From NCBI GenBank assembly GCA_947184155.2, contig CAMXCT020002013.1, positions 277,501-341,500 on the forward strand: DNA of 64,000 nt. The letters are read 5' to 3'. Source of the DNA: Cladocopium goreaui. Its lineage: Eukaryota; Sar; Dinophyceae; Suessiales; Symbiodiniaceae. A program made the translations under genes and the position numbers. Below, piece after piece: positions 42,715 to 55,445 of this stretch (position 1 is the stretch's first letter; each line of letters begins with the position of its first letter). A model generated the notes under the pieces. That model was not told the DNA's origin and did no database searches. It was given only the letters and a program-made list of their open reading frames with translations.

Positions 42715-43500
42715 AATATATATATATATATATATGTATGTATATATCATCTATATATATATATATATGTATGTATACTTATATAAGATATATATATTTA
42801 TATATGTGAACAATGGAAAACCCAACCCCCCCCCCACCCCCGCCCCCATCTTTTTTTCCCCCCCCCCCGGTTTTTCCTTTCCCCCGGACTTCCCGGTTCC
42901 CCCCCCCCTGTGGCAGGGAAGGGGGGGTTTTCTCAGCAGCCAAGCCATGGTGTATGTAGTCTTTATAGTGCATATAATGCATATGTATCGATAATTAGAA
43001 TGGATATACTATATGTAGTAAGATATAAATAGAATATATGCAATCTATATATATATATTTATAATATATATATATATATATTTGACATATATATATATAT
43101 ATATTGAACATATATATATATATGATTATATATATATATATGATTATATATATATACATTGTATATGTGGTTTTTGATAGAATATAGATAGTATATGCCA
43201 CATGTACTGTATCCACAGTAGATGTAATATATACAATATAGGTAAATATGTTCGTTGAATAAATTTTACATAGTATATGTGGTATATTGAATATCGACAG
43301 CAATACACGCTGTATATCTAGAGTTTATGTATATATATATATATGTATATATTATATATACATATATATATATACGTGTACAGTATGTACAACGTATACG
43401 AAATATGTGATAGATACAAGATCAAGATATCAATCTGTAGCATCTAGAATGTGCATATATATATATGTATTTATTGTTTTTCTACTGTACATATGTCTAG
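42715..43500. repeat. AT microsatellites with poly-C and poly-G runs
   Basis: Blocks of (AT)n at 42715-42810, 43040-43160 and 43325-43380, with C-rich 42823-42910. Confidence 0.88.
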
Positions 43501-43559
43501 GTTTGCATAGGTAAGCTTTGCGTAATCCATAGGTAGCAAATATGTTGTAAACCATGTGC

Positions 43560-43660
43560 GAGGCACGCTATAGGCGGTTCGAAAAAAAGGTTATGATAGA
43601 AATATACAGGTAGACAAGGTCCGTTGACGAGGTCGTGGCTCTCAAGTGCTGCAAATAACG
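43560..43660 (-). other. Coding-like island, minus strand
   Basis: After TTATTTGCAG| two minus frames are open, one with LESHDLVNGPCLPVYF before CCT|GTATAT. There is no family match. Confidence 0.25.
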
Positions 43661-43944
43661 TAGAGATGCGAGGTTGGAGGGGTGGAAAGGGGAGTATATA
43701 TGTCATATTGTGTATATGTGTATGTATATGAGCAAATAACATGCAAATACACTGGTTTTGGGGGGTGGGGGGTTAGGAAGTGGGGGGGGGAATTCCATTT
43801 GGGGGGAGGGGGGGGTGTTGTGGTGTCTTCCTGGGACCGGGGCCCTTCCTTGTTATGTTATTTATTTTCTTCTTTATTTAATTTTTAATGTCTTGTCTGT
43901 ATTTATGGTATGTATGTTGTCATGTAAATTTCTTTCCTTTCACA

Positions 43945-44245
43945 TTTTCCCTTTCTTTCTTTCTTTTCTTTCTTTCTTTCTTTTCTTTATTTCTTTCTTT
44001 CTTTCTTTTCTTTCTTTCTTTCTTTCCTTTCTTTCTTTTCTTTCTTTCTTTCTTTCCTTTCTTTCTTTCTTTCTTTCTTTCTGTCTTTCTTTCTTTCTTT
44101 CTTTCCTGTCTTTCTTGCTTTCTTTCTTTATTTATTTTTTTTCTTTCTTTCTTTCTTTCTTTCCTTTCTTTCTTTTCTTTCTTTTCTTTCTTTCTTTCTT
44201 TCTTTCTTTCTTTTCTTTCTTTCTTTCTTTCTTTCTATTCTTGTT
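43945..44245. repeat. TTTC polypyrimidine tract
   Basis: About 300 bases nearly free of purines on the plus strand, continuing as a CTCTCTGTC-rich run to 44368. Confidence 0.93.
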
Positions 44246-44840
44246 CATTTCTTTCTCCTTTAACTCTCTCTCTCCTGTCTCCTTGCCTCTCTCTCTCCAC
44301 TTCCTCTCTCTGTCCTCCTGTCTCTCTCTGCCTCTCTCTTCTGTCTCTCCCTTCTCTCCTCTCTCTCGCAACAGGTGTAACCACGGGGGAATCAGGGGGA
44401 AGAGGGAAGAAGGGGGAATGGCTAATAATCCTGAATCTGAATTGATTTAGAGGTTTCCGAAGTCATTGGGGTACCCCAGTCATGATCGAAGTCGTGGATG
44501 ACCATGACTTAGGATTGAAACAACCATGGCGACTTGGGGTGTTTAATACCAGGGGGTTGGGATTGTTTCTAGTAAGCCACAAAAAGATAGGGGAAAACCG
44601 GGGAAAACATCGCAATTTAATATCTTCAAAGATCTCTAAAGTAATTTATCACTATTTTAGGATTGGATGTGGTACCCTTTTTTGGGGGTGCATGGGGGTG
44701 CTATATCTATATAGGGATGGATCTGCAGCCTGCAACCCTGGTGATAGCCCCACTGAAGGGACTCAAAAAAAACACAGGGGTTGATGTCGATGACGAGGCT
44801 AGGCTGGAATTGTTTGGCATAAAATGGTGAGTACATCCCA

Positions 44841-44878
<38 letters not shown>

Positions 44879-45143
44879 ATATGTGCATATATATATATGT
44901 ACTTATAAATATTCATAATACGTATACATATATATATGCATATGTAGAATGATCAATGATGATCTTCCAGAATCCAACCGAGAATCTCCAATGTCTTAAG
45001 GTTTTTCAGGAAACTCCAAATTATAAAATGACAGTTTTGCAGAGGTTTAGAGTGATATATAGTGATAATTTTGTTTCATCATTGGATTTTCATGGACTAT
45101 CACGGATTTCATGGATTTTGCTTCAGGTGGGTAAACCACTTAC

Positions 45144-45276
45144 ACTCAAGCAGCAAGTCTCCACTGCGCCAACATCCAACACCGCGCCTCTGGCAGAGAG
45201 TAGGGCCTTAAACATCATGGCAGTGGTCAAACTGGGTGGGTCAGGAAAACTCGTGAGCCGCATAACACTGACATAA
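45144..45276 (-). CDS. Exon of an unrecognised gene
   Basis: From ACCCAG|T to the strong donor AGT|GTAAGT. 44 codons including LTTAMMFKALLSARGAVLDV. The plus strand is also open here. The acceptor AACGCACCCAG resembles the end of the family-C repeat at 33992-34163. Confidence 0.45.
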
Positions 45277-45689
45277 CTGGGTGCGTTGAAATCGTTGGAA
45301 ACCATGTTTTCTACCATGAAATACTACAAGGCTCCACGGTATTTTCCTCTGAATTTTCTCTGAGTTGAAAAACTCTTCAAGACATAGCAAAAAATTGTTC
45401 AAATAGGCCAGTGCTTAGCAAAATATAGCTATGCTTAGCAGCTAGCGCTCCATGAGTTGGGATTCTATCACGTTGATGGAGTTAAAAACAAAAAATAACA
45501 ACACATGATATATAATAACCCATTTGAAATATATATAATAGATATTCATCAATAGATATTAATATATAATAATAATAGTAATAATAATAATGATAATGAT
45601 AATAATAATAGTAATAATAATAATAAATATGATAAATAACCCATTAGAAACCGAAAAAAATGCCTTACTTCGAGTGATCTCCAGCCTGA

Positions 45690-45925
45690 CACACTATTCT
45701 GACATAGTTTCTGACGTATCACCTGGAAGTATGTATGGCAGATGTATTCTGACATTCTTTCTGGCATATACAGTACTCCATCTATTCTGACATTCTTTCT
45801 GGCATTCTACATGACATATGTTCTGACATACTTTCTGGCATATATTCTGACATTCTTTCTGGCGCTCTAATCTGGCATTCTGTCTGGCATCTATTCAGGC
45901 ATTCATTCTGGCATTCTCTCTGGCA
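45690..45925. repeat. Degenerate minisatellite, TTCTGACATTCTTTCTGGCA unit
   Basis: About ten imperfect units of roughly 20-24 bp. Confidence 0.8.
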
Positions 45926-46315
45926 TGTGTTCGGGTCCAGGCGTGGCCCACTGCATCCGGAACTGGCAAAGGATATGAAGAAGATGAGAGGTCCACAAGA
46001 TAGCGGAGTAGGCGGGTGAGGAGATGAAGGAGTTGTACCTTTGTTAAAATCTAGAGACCCTCACCTGGGGGGAATACAACCCGCAAAAAATACTATGGTT
46101 ATATAATTGATAACCATCAACTATGGTATATTATAACCCGATCAACTATGGTATATATAACCATATATATACTTGCTGGCTCATCCCATAAGTGAGTGAT
46201 ATCGCTATATCCCAGTTATAAGTGGATTGAGCCTACTTATCCCACTTATAGCTGGGATATAACGATATAAACTTGATATAACTCACTAAGTGGGATGAGC
46301 CCCCAAGTAACCCAC

Positions 46316-46396
46316 CCACTGCGCGAGGCTCCGGCTTGAAGCGCTCGAAGCGCCGTTCCCCCGCGTCGTTGAAGAGACGTCTCCAATACGACGGAC
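46316..46396 (-). CDS. Exon, unrecognised gene
   Basis: CTGGAG|GT to a GTGGG donor (46316 or 46320); PSYWRRLFNDAGERRFERFK. It is GC-rich within AT-rich surroundings. Confidence 0.5.
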
Positions 46397-49300
46397 CTCC
46401 AGCGATGTTCACCATGTTCACCATGTTCACCGGCCGAAAAATGATGTTTTTTATAGGTATTGATCCATAGCCAAATAGGATAAACCAGAATAGCTGGTGT
46501 TTTTTTCTGGATGTTCATCAGAAAAGAATATGGCATGATAGGCTGTAAACAATCCCCTCCATGATTTCACCCCAACATGAGAAAAAACTGTGTGATTTCT
46601 CGTGTAAGCAGTGACCAACACATCTTTGTCATCCCCAAAGCCACTGCTTCCTTGAGAGGGGATTCCCGTTTCGGCTTGGTTTCGCCAAATCCACTGCAGT
46701 TCTGCGTGTTTTTCTTCTGTAGCCTCTGGTCATTTCTTAGCGATGGAAAATCACCATGATTTATAGCTAAATAAATCATGCCAAATCATGTTTAGGGGGA
46801 AGGTTCAACACTAGTTCACACCATTATCCCTATTAGATAGCTAAAATCGCCATCAATGGACCCATTTTCCATGGCGATGTTCAACTTTTAATCATCACCT
46901 GCCACCGCCCGACGGCACCAGTAGATGCACATCCTAGTGACTGAACCGTGATTCCTATCACAAGCTACTTATGTTCCCAATTATGAGTAGTTATGTACAT
47001 TATATGATATGTGTATATATATATATATTATGTATACACATACAGTATACCATAATATATCATGTTATATCATATTATATCATATTATATCATATTATAT
47101 CTATATACATACATGTAGGAAGACATAGGATTACTATCCAGTCGGCTCCCGAGCTCCCCAACTACGAGTCTTGATGGCGGCCGGCTGCGACCTCAGCTGC
47201 CGAATCCGAGTTTGTTCATGGTGACAACCTCCATAAGTTGGGGTATTCATAACCACTGGGATATGCAACCAATGATGAAATACTCTGTCCAAACATCGGG
47301 GATACCCATTGTGGTTCTATCACGTAGCCCAAACGACCCAAAAGCATACCCCAAAACCCTGCGTCAGTATAGTAGAAGTACCAGTCCAAGTAACCAATTC
47401 CTATGGGTAGCCAATACTGCTACCGATATATATATATATATGTGTTTTTGAATATGTAACGTATATATATATATATATGGTCCCGTCCTCCGTCCCTCCA
47501 CCCCCCCCATGGGTTGGGTCCCCAGGTAGCAGCCCCAATTCCCTTCTATTTGCAAGCTATTGGCAGCATTTCTGAGGTCCAGCTTCGTATTTGCTAGGTC
47601 TTTGCAGCATTTCTGACTACCAGCCTCGCATTTACTATATAGGTACATGCTACCTTTTTAAGCGACCTACGTAGCACACATACTCCTTCAAAGTACCTAC
47701 GTGCTACCTATAGTCATATATACATGTGCTATGTATCTACTGTATCTACTTGCTATTTACTACCTGTGTACTCTGACAACACTACCCGTGTTTAACATAT
47801 ACCGTACCTACCATACATGTCACTGATGCCATGCATACCATACCTATCATATCTATCATATCTATCATACATACCACACATACCATACATATGAAATGTA
47901 ATTACCACACCTACCATACATACAATAGCAAACATACATGCCATACATACCATACCTACCTTACATAGGAAATATTCCAGACCCATCATAGTAATCATAC
48001 ATACCATACAGACCATACATACTGTCATATCAAACATACCATACCCAACAGACTTACATACCATACCTACCATCCATACAATACCAGCCACTCATGCCAT
48101 ACATACCATACCTACCATACATACCAAACATACCATACTTTCCAAACATGCCATACCAGACCGACCATACACACCATACATACCCAACATACCATACCAC
48201 ACCCCCACCACACCACAGGGGGGGGAGGGGGACAGTGCCACACTGCCACCACACCACAGGGGGGGAGGGGGAAGATCTCATATGGGGCCAGTATGTGGGA
48301 CCCATCCCATGGGGGGGGAGGGGAGGGGGGGGGTGGCAGGGCCTGGTGCATATATATGATAAACCTAACATACACCACTACAAATGACCTCAGTATTCAA
48401 AACCATATTTCTGCAAAAAAAGGAGTTCCCAAAAATGAGACATGAAAAATACCCCTATCCTGTCCCGTTATACTGCTTGGTTAATAGGTATCCCGGTATC
48501 CCTATTGTAATTTATCACAATCCCCAATCAATTTTGTAGGCTACTAACTCCCATTTCATAACGAATCAACACTGGTATCTTGAATGGCCCAGGTCACTCA
48601 AAGAATTAAAATAATCGTCAAATTGTGTGTGTGTGTGTTTCTCTTTGTAGGGGAGGTTACTGCAGAATATATACCCTCCGGTAATCAAAAGTGGCCATGG
48701 AAAATACACCCTTTATACATAGATGATTTTCCTACTAAAACCATCATTTAGAGGAAATTTTCCATTGCCACCTTTGATTACCAGAGGGTATATCACATTT
48801 ATTAACATATCCTCTGCTTATTTCGCTAATAGCTATGCAATTTGTGGCACCTGTTTTTGCACATGAAACAAGTCTGACTTACCGAGTCAGAATGGGTGAC
48901 TTTCCACACCATCATCTCATCGCGACATCGGTGAACATGACACCTCTAACACAGCCGGTTATTTGAGGCATAGCGGACAAATCCCATGAAACATTACCCA
49001 TAGGATCCATGTATGGTATATATGCTAACATTTGGGGGTATATTGATGGTAAAATATGGTAAATGTTACCATATATAGCATACATGGATCCTATCAGTTA
49101 TGAACATCAACCATCCATAATATATTTTGGCCACGTGCCAGATACTCATAGAGGTAAACCCTCCATATACACTGACCACGTGCCAGAGAATAAGAGAGGC
49201 TTTCTGACATGATGAAGAGACATCAGTCTGGGTAAATTTTAAAAAAACATCACTAACCTCTGGTAATTTAACGTAGCTATTGAAAATTGCCATAGAAATA

Positions 49301-52300
49301 GTGGATTTACCCATTGAAAATGGTGAGTTTCCATAGCTATGTAAACGTTTACCAGAGGGTAACCTGAATCTTGCGGCCATAAAAGTGGATGATTTCCCTA
49401 GAATTCACCATGATTCCAGGCTTCGGGAGAACGACGGGTTCGTGTCGTGATTTAATTTACCTAGATCAGTCAACACTTCAATACTTCACCATTTCCCCGT
49501 TCTTGGATAATTATACTCCCCAACAAAAACTGGGTAGTATACCCTCTGGTAAACGTTTACATAGCTATGGCTATGGAAAATCCACCCATTTTTCATGGGT
49601 AAATCCACTATTTCTATGGCCATGGCTTCAATAGCTATGTTAGTTTACCAGAGGGTATATCCCATTAATATCCCATTAAATCACTATAAATCCCATTAAA
49701 TCCCATTAAATCACTATAAATCATGGGGTTTCCCCAAACAAATAGCATCATCGAGAACTCATCATCAACCAAATCAACCAGCAGGGCTTTCGGCTTGAAC
49801 CGCTGCCAAGAGACTGCCACCACTCCAAGTTCACGAACTTCGGCAACGAGGCCGGCGGCTCTGAACCCTCATCCGGCTTCGGCACTGGCACGGCACGACG
49901 GCACGGCCACCGAGGTCCACCGGGTTCCGACTGACACCATTGGGACCCAGGAATGTTCTGGTGGAATTCACCCGGAAAAATATAGGGATTTTCAACTGAT
50001 TTTTTCATGCACCAAAAAATGGGCACATATCGGGAAAATTGCAGATTTTGGGGGGAACGAAACGGGGAATTTTACCAAGAAGAATGGGGATTTAACCCAA
50101 AATCGGTATTTAAATGGAGTGAACATGACTTAAGATGATTTAACAAACAAAAACTGAGACAATTGATGATGTAGATGGGGATTAATATGGAGATTAACAT
50201 GTGGAATGCTACATCTGGGTTCATCGAAGAAAAGGATTTCGATACCGGATTGTATGGCAATGTTAATGGGGAAATCCTGATTGGTGGGGAAAAAAAAACT
50301 TTCTAATTTTCTATATGAAAACGTCCTCACCAAAATCAACATGACCCATGTTCACCTAACCTTCATCACTCGCTTGACCCTGTATTTGTGGGGGTACCCA
50401 AGTTTGCTCCATGTACTGGGTTTGTTTCAGGCACCATGTATAGGAAACCATGCTGTCTACATCTTTTTGCCATTAAAAAAGTGTTGTGACCATCCAAATT
50501 TAGTCGTCCCATTGACCATGGCTTTTTTAGACCGTCTTTCACACAATTCCTTGGGGCCAGTTATATTGAATCAGTATAATTGCATTTTCACCATTAATTG
50601 TATTTCTTGGGGCCAGTTATATTACTGATATTTACTAATTAATGATATACTTTCAACTGGTTGGTGGTATACCTACCCCTATGAGAAAGATGAGTTCGTC
50701 AGTTGGGATGATGACATTCCCAACTGAATGGAAAAAAAAGATCCAAACCACCAACCAGCATAGTTATATATCCCCATTGTTGTTGGTTTATACCCTATTA
50801 CCCTCTTTTCATATCACTATTTTCCAGTCACCGCCAACCAGTACTGGTCAGTTTCCCTTCAATTCGGCCGGCCAGACGTGTCTCGCCATCTTTCTCTTCT
50901 GCGCATTCGTGGCGCGGAGATCGGCAGACCATCGAAAGTGCCAGTGTATTGGGACTGGGATAAACCAGCCATCCCAGATGGTTGGTTTATTGTTAAGTTA
51001 TGTTGAGTCTAGCCAAGTTTATATATATATATACATATAATTATATATATATAGGTTATATGCTGTTATATACTGAAAATAAATAGGTCGATTAATCAAG
51101 ATAGTTTTTGGGCAAAATTCTTCCATCCTGAAAGGGCCTGAAACAGCATGGAAATGGCACCAATGAAAATGGCGCCAAGATGCGCCCAGTACGTAAACTT
51201 CCTTGAATGATACAGTGACCGACCCACTTTCTCGTTGACTAACCCGTCATGCTCTGTAGGCTAGGGGGTTCCCAAGACACCTTTACTTTCGCCACTACCT
51301 TCGCAGAACTGCCGCGAAACTATGGAAAAAATTGGCGAACTCAGAGAATGAAACTGTACTCGGAGTTTTCGCTATGTTGGTGGGTGTGGAAAAGATGTTC
51401 AAGCCAAAAAGGGAAGATGCCCTGAACCAGATAGTTCCTAGCACAGAAATCAGCCATGTTTGATCCGTTTTGAGGGAGTCCCAAACGAAGGATCACTCGA
51501 TCAATATATATATATATAACTGGATGTGAATCCCAACTAGTATGTGGCTAACCATGGGGAAAACCCTGTTATCTGTTAGTTACATGCGAGGCTCTTAAAA
51601 TGATAGCAGCTCCAAATCATCCAAGCTTAGATTAGCCTTAAAATATGTTGTTAGTAAATATGTAGTAAATGCCAAACTGAGATGTGAGATGTATCATCCA
51701 AACTTAGATCATCATCTGAATACCAACCTTAAAACTGTATATAAAAAAAAGTATTAAAAAAAACACCAGGAAGTTTCGAAAAATTATCCACTTGCACCAC
51801 AGCCACGGGCACCTGGTACATATCCTGGAAGCCAACCTCCGCTGAAAAGACCATGGAGAGAATGGGGATACAATGGGTTTATGGTTCTGAAAAGTCCTGA
51901 AATCAACGAGAAATGGAGAATCTATAGGGAGATTTATGTAGGGATGTATTTATAGGGTTTTATAGGCATATATTAATTGGAATTTCAATACGACACCTTA
52001 GGATTTAACCAACAAACATTGGGGGAAATTGGATGTTAACCATGATGGATGACGGGATACTTGCTGCAAGGTGCACATCACGGCTGGTGAAATTCAGTTC
52101 AGCGGATATAACGAGTATAAACCAACGACCATCACTGGGGGTCCCCCTCCCGAAACATCATGAAACAGTAGGTGCGTAGGTGCTTTATAAGCCATACATC
52201 ACCCATAGGGTAGGTGCTTTATAAGCCATACATCACCCATAGGGTAGGTGCTTTATAAGCCATACATCACCTATATCATTGAGGATCTTCTATATATGTA

Positions 52301-52905
52301 GCTGGCGCGCAAAATATGGCCATATGTCGCCCGGCTATGGGATTCAAGAGATCCTCCTGCTTTGTCGACATTGCAATGACATGTGCATCTAGGAATATGC
52401 CTCATCCATTCTTCCATGACATCAAATTATTAAGTAAAAGATAGATATATAATATGTATAATCGTATAATTATGTGTACATGTATGTATATATAATCATA
52501 TATAATTATATATGCAGTATATATACACACACACGTAATTCATCACTGTTTTAGTAGGATGTTACTTGTCTATCTTCTTGGGGTTGCTGTTTTAATCAAT
52601 TTCAGAACACAATTTCATGCTGGATGATCAATGATAACCCCCCGTTATCTACACCCAACCAAAGTTTACTTGCTGCTTCAATTCTACATTTCTTCCTGTT
52701 TTTTGTCAGAGTTTCTCCAGGTGAACCTGCTGCAGTTTTGCGTTCGTTTTTCATACCCACTGGGGGATCCCATTGTTGTTCCCCGGTCTCCATGGTTTTT
52801 CTGCTTAAAACCACTCACGACTTTGCTGGGCAAAGTCGTTGCAGTCGCAGGGCCGAGTTGCTTGGCGCTCTAGGCGATTCTTCTCCGCCGTACCAGTAGG
52901 GATTC
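46316..52905 (-). CDS. Unrecognised split gene, five exons in matching phase
   Basis: Exons 52905-52819, 51841-51792, 50898-50856, 49884-49801 and 46396-46316 can be joined without breaking phase. The product reads IPTGTAEKNRLERQATRPCD..., then EVGFQDMYQVPVAVVQ, KRKMARHVWPAELK, PKPDEGSEPPASLPKFVNLE and PSYWRRLFNDAGERRFERFK. I do not recognise a family. The piece is hydrophilic with a Trp-rich segment (LEWWQS, SYWRRLF), without a membrane span. Neither start nor stop was found; exons near 53.4, 54.9-55.4 and 45.2 kb may belong to it. Confidence 0.45.
46580..46690. other. Coding-like island
   Basis: Plus reads SSDQHIFVIPKATASLRG; minus reads NCSGFGETKPKRESPLKEAV. It is next to a broken family-A copy. 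Confidence 0.2.
46727..46895. repeat. Family A remnant with internal insertion
   Basis: CCTCTGGTCATTTCTTAGCGATGG to TTTTCCATGGCGATGTT, enlarged by the unit shared with 40160-40215. Confidence 0.5.
47100..47805. other. Gene-free stretch
   Basis: AT blocks, and a pair of related 30-bp units (GCATTTCTGA.GTCCAGC) at 47560-47640. No coding signal. Confidence 0.5.
47810..48200. repeat. CATAC-rich array
   Basis: CATACCATACATACCATAC units over about 390 bp, followed by G-runs at 48218-48335. Confidence 0.9.
48672..48790. repeat. Family A palindrome, diverged arms
   Basis: TACCCTCCGGTAATCAAAAGTGG paired with CCACCTTTGATTACCAGAGGGTA. Confidence 0.8.
49254..49361. repeat. Family A palindrome
   Basis: Full copy; left TA intact as TAACCTCTGG. 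Confidence 0.82.
49540..49657. repeat. Family A palindrome
   Basis: Full copy, followed at once by the CCCATTAAATCACTATAA array. Confidence 0.85.
49658..49722. repeat. Tandem array of the same unit
   Basis: Begins at the TA end of a family-A copy. Confidence 0.82.
49801..49884 (-). CDS. Exon, unrecognised gene
   Basis: TGCCAG|TG to AGCG|GTTCAAGC; a Pro-rich lead (PKPDEGSEPPASLPK) and FVNLEWWQSLGS. Codon choice is better than in the other frames. Confidence 0.5.
50657..50758. repeat. Family B element
   Basis: Consensus-like; CTGGTTGGTGGTATACC to CCAAACCACCAACCAG. Confidence 0.88.
50856..50898 (-). CDS. Exon, unrecognised gene (weak)
   Basis: GCGCAG|AAG to AAGG|GAAAC (GA donor); KRKMARHVWPAELK. 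The plus strand is also open here. Confidence 0.35.
51792..51841 (-). CDS. Exon, unrecognised gene
   Basis: CTTTTCAG|CG to CAA|GTGGAT; EVGFQDMYQVPVAVVQ. Confidence 0.5.
52171..52272. repeat. Tandem repeat, 34-bp unit
   Basis: TAGGTGCTTTATAAGCCATA three times. Confidence 0.9.
52819..52905 (-). CDS. Exon, unrecognised gene
   Basis: TTCCGCAG|GA to AGTC|GTGAGTGG, strong signals at both ends; 28 codons with the Cys-containing run ATRPCDCNDFAQQS. Confidence 0.55.
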
Positions 52906-52988
52906 CTGCGGAAATGACAAGCGGTTATGAATAAACAATCGGGCTGTTTATCGGACTACTACTAACCCTATGATAAACATACGTAACT

Positions 52989-53093
52989 CACCCTCTGGTA
53001 AACTAACATAACTATGGAAAAGCACCATTTTCAATGGGTAAATCCACTATAAATGTGCCATTTTCAATAGCTATGTTAAATTACCAGCGGGTA
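52989..53093. repeat. Family A palindrome
   Basis: Full copy with an altered right end (CCAGCGGGTA), just left of a coding exon. Confidence 0.8.
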
Positions 53094-53367
53094 TTTATAT
53101 AACTCTATCATTGATTTACCAGCTGATAAACTTTTATAAAAGCTTATTTATGATCGAGTAACTAAGTCGACCCATAATCATGATATCTGGGTAGATTATA
53201 TGATATTATTTATATACCAAGCTGAAATAAGATCATGGTTACAGTTCTCCAAATAATCTATTTCACTCACCAATAATTCTTCACTAAGTATGATATTATA
53301 TACTAAGTATTAATAAGCATTAAGCTTATCAAATATTGTTTCACTATCCCAATAGTCTTTCACTAAC

Positions 53368-53447
53368 CTGAATTTTGTCGGCTCTCCTTGGGGTCAAGTT
53401 CGCCCAATCCCAAGCATCCCACGTCACAAGTTGTGAGGTCAGTATTT
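53368..53447 (-). CDS. Exon, unrecognised gene
   Basis: AAAAG|AA to ATTCAG|GTTAGTG, a strong donor; ILTSQLVTWDAWDWANLTPR. Its phase does not fit the exon at 52905, so another exon or another gene intervenes. Confidence 0.5.
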
Positions 53448-54322
53448 CTTTTATCCGCATTTGATGCTGATTCAAGGGGATGTGTATACCCTGGGGTAAA
53501 CTATATAACATAGATGTGAAAAAAAAGAAAAAACCTGGTTTCCCCTTCGGAACATGCTCTACAAATGGTGTGTTTTTCCACATTTATTTTGGTTCACGGG
53601 AGTGTAACCAACAAACATGGGGATGGGAATTTCCCTCTGGTAATTTAAGATAGCTAAATGTGATCATGGTGCAACATAGCTATGGTAGTTTAATTTCGCT
53701 AGATTGATTTGGGGTGGGGCAGGAAGATGGGATTATGGGAACTTGGCGAGACGATATTTGGTATCATTATGGGATAGTTTTGCATAGTGTAACATAGCTA
53801 TGGAAAATTATCTATTTGCAAAACTTATGCAATGTTTGGTATCATTATGGGATAGTTTGATGATTTTTGCATAACATAGTGTAACTATCTATTTGCATAG
53901 TTTGATGATTTTTCTTAAGCCTACCCTGCACGCTAAAAACGCGAAAGCAGCAGCTTAAAATTTGCTAGTTTGATGCTTTACTTGTCAAAATGTGAGTGTC
54001 CATAGTTATGCAGAGTTACGTTAAATTACAGGAGAGTAAAGGAAAAGTGAATTCTTGTAAATGTGGATTTACGACAAGTATTGATTTTCACTATATACAA
54101 ATGCAAGGAATCCACATTTCCACTGGAATCCAAGAGGCCACATATTCAGATTTTCACAGAAAGTTGAAGGATTCAGAAATCTGCAGGGAAGCATGGTGAC
54201 CCCAAGCTAGTAGGTTCCTATCGATTTTCCCAAACACAAATCCTGGGGAAAAAAAAAAACAGCTATTGGCTTGCTGGAAAAAAAAAGGAAGGTACAGTAG
54301 ACTTTTCGTGAGTTTTCGACCT

Positions 54323-54643
54323 TACCCTCTGGTAATTTAACAGTTATTGAAGCCATGACCATAGAAAGTTCGTGGATTTTCCCATGAAAAATGGGTGGAA
54401 TTTTCCTATGTCATCCCAGGGTATCCAAATGGGTTTCAAAAAACAACGACCTGCTATGGAAAATCACCATTTTTTGTAGGGCTACCTATGGAAAATCACC
54501 ATTTTTTGTAGGGCTACCTATGGAAAATCACCAAAATCACCATTTTTTTGAGGGATTTTAGGGCTAAGTCATCATAAATCATCGAACAAAAAAAAGAAAC
54601 ATCTATGCCATAGCTACGCAGCTACGTGAAATAGCCAGAGGGT
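54323..54643. repeat. Family A, expanded interior
   Basis: Ends TACCCTCTGGTAATTTAAC and ATAGCCAGAGGGTGT. The interior holds about three tandem 32-bp units (CTATGGAAAATCACCATTTT core) at 54451-54545. Confidence 0.65.
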
Positions 54644-54939
54644 GTATTATTAATGATTGACTAAAGCATATTAAATATTGTGTATATATATATATACAGA
54701 ATACAAATATATATATATATCATCTTTGTAGTATCATCATGTCTACACCCATTATGGTCTGTAAATATCCCCAATATACCCATTGGCTGACTATACACCC
54801 ATTATAACCATTATTAATTAAATTATATATATATGTGCACACACCTACCATAACCAGTATATTAGCATCCCACTGTATATACTATATATACCCATTACAA
54901 TCGTTACAATATAGAATAACTATATAGAATTAGTGCATC

Positions 54940-55061
54940 CTCCCAAGCCCTGAGCTGCGCCTCATTCCTCCCTTGACGCCCATGTAGATCCGTTTTGAGC
55001 TCCTCCGGAGCAATGAAAACACCATGAGAAAAGCAGGTCTTAGCTTGCAGGACCCGATCAT
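54940..55061 (-). CDS. Exon, unrecognised gene
   Basis: GGGAAG|AT opens 40 codons with CFSHGVFIAPEELKTDLHGR and NEAQLRAWE. The plus frames are stopped here, which favours a real minus exon. The 3' border (GAG|GATGC, GA donor) is a guess. Confidence 0.5.
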
Positions 55062-55357
55062 CTTCCCATGTTAGGCTTCAAAATGTTCAGAAACTGGAAA
55101 TCACACCACATTAGCGATGAGCGATTATCTAACATAGCTCCATTTCTTCTTAGCGACAATCCCATATCTTACTATCATCTAATATAATTTACTTGTGCTA
55201 ACATGATATATGATGATATAGTTGGTCAAGAAACCAATGATATATGATGATATATATATATGATGATATATGATATATGATTTTATATGATGATATAGTT
55301 GGTACGGTATGATGAAAATATGTTAAGATGTTGGGGTACCTGAAATTTACCCCTCAC

Positions 55358-55445
55358 CTAATCACAGTCCCGGGCTGCCCCAGCTCCTCTGATTGCGCTT
55401 CAGTCCCTGGAGAAATCGCTGCGATTAGTGGATTTTCAGGAACCC
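55358..55445 (-). CDS. Exon, unrecognised gene
   Basis: CTACCAG|GG to ATTAG|GTGAGGGG, good signals; VPENPLIAAISPGTEAQSEE and a following ELGQPGTVI. Confidence 0.55.

Noticed and set aside
43888-44445. Possible signal-anchored protein
   Set aside because: Second frame of the same TTTC tract.
43758-44450. 230-codon Phe/Ser/Leu-rich frame on the plus strand
   Set aside because: Translation of the TTTC tract; it would look like a membrane protein only because of the repeat.
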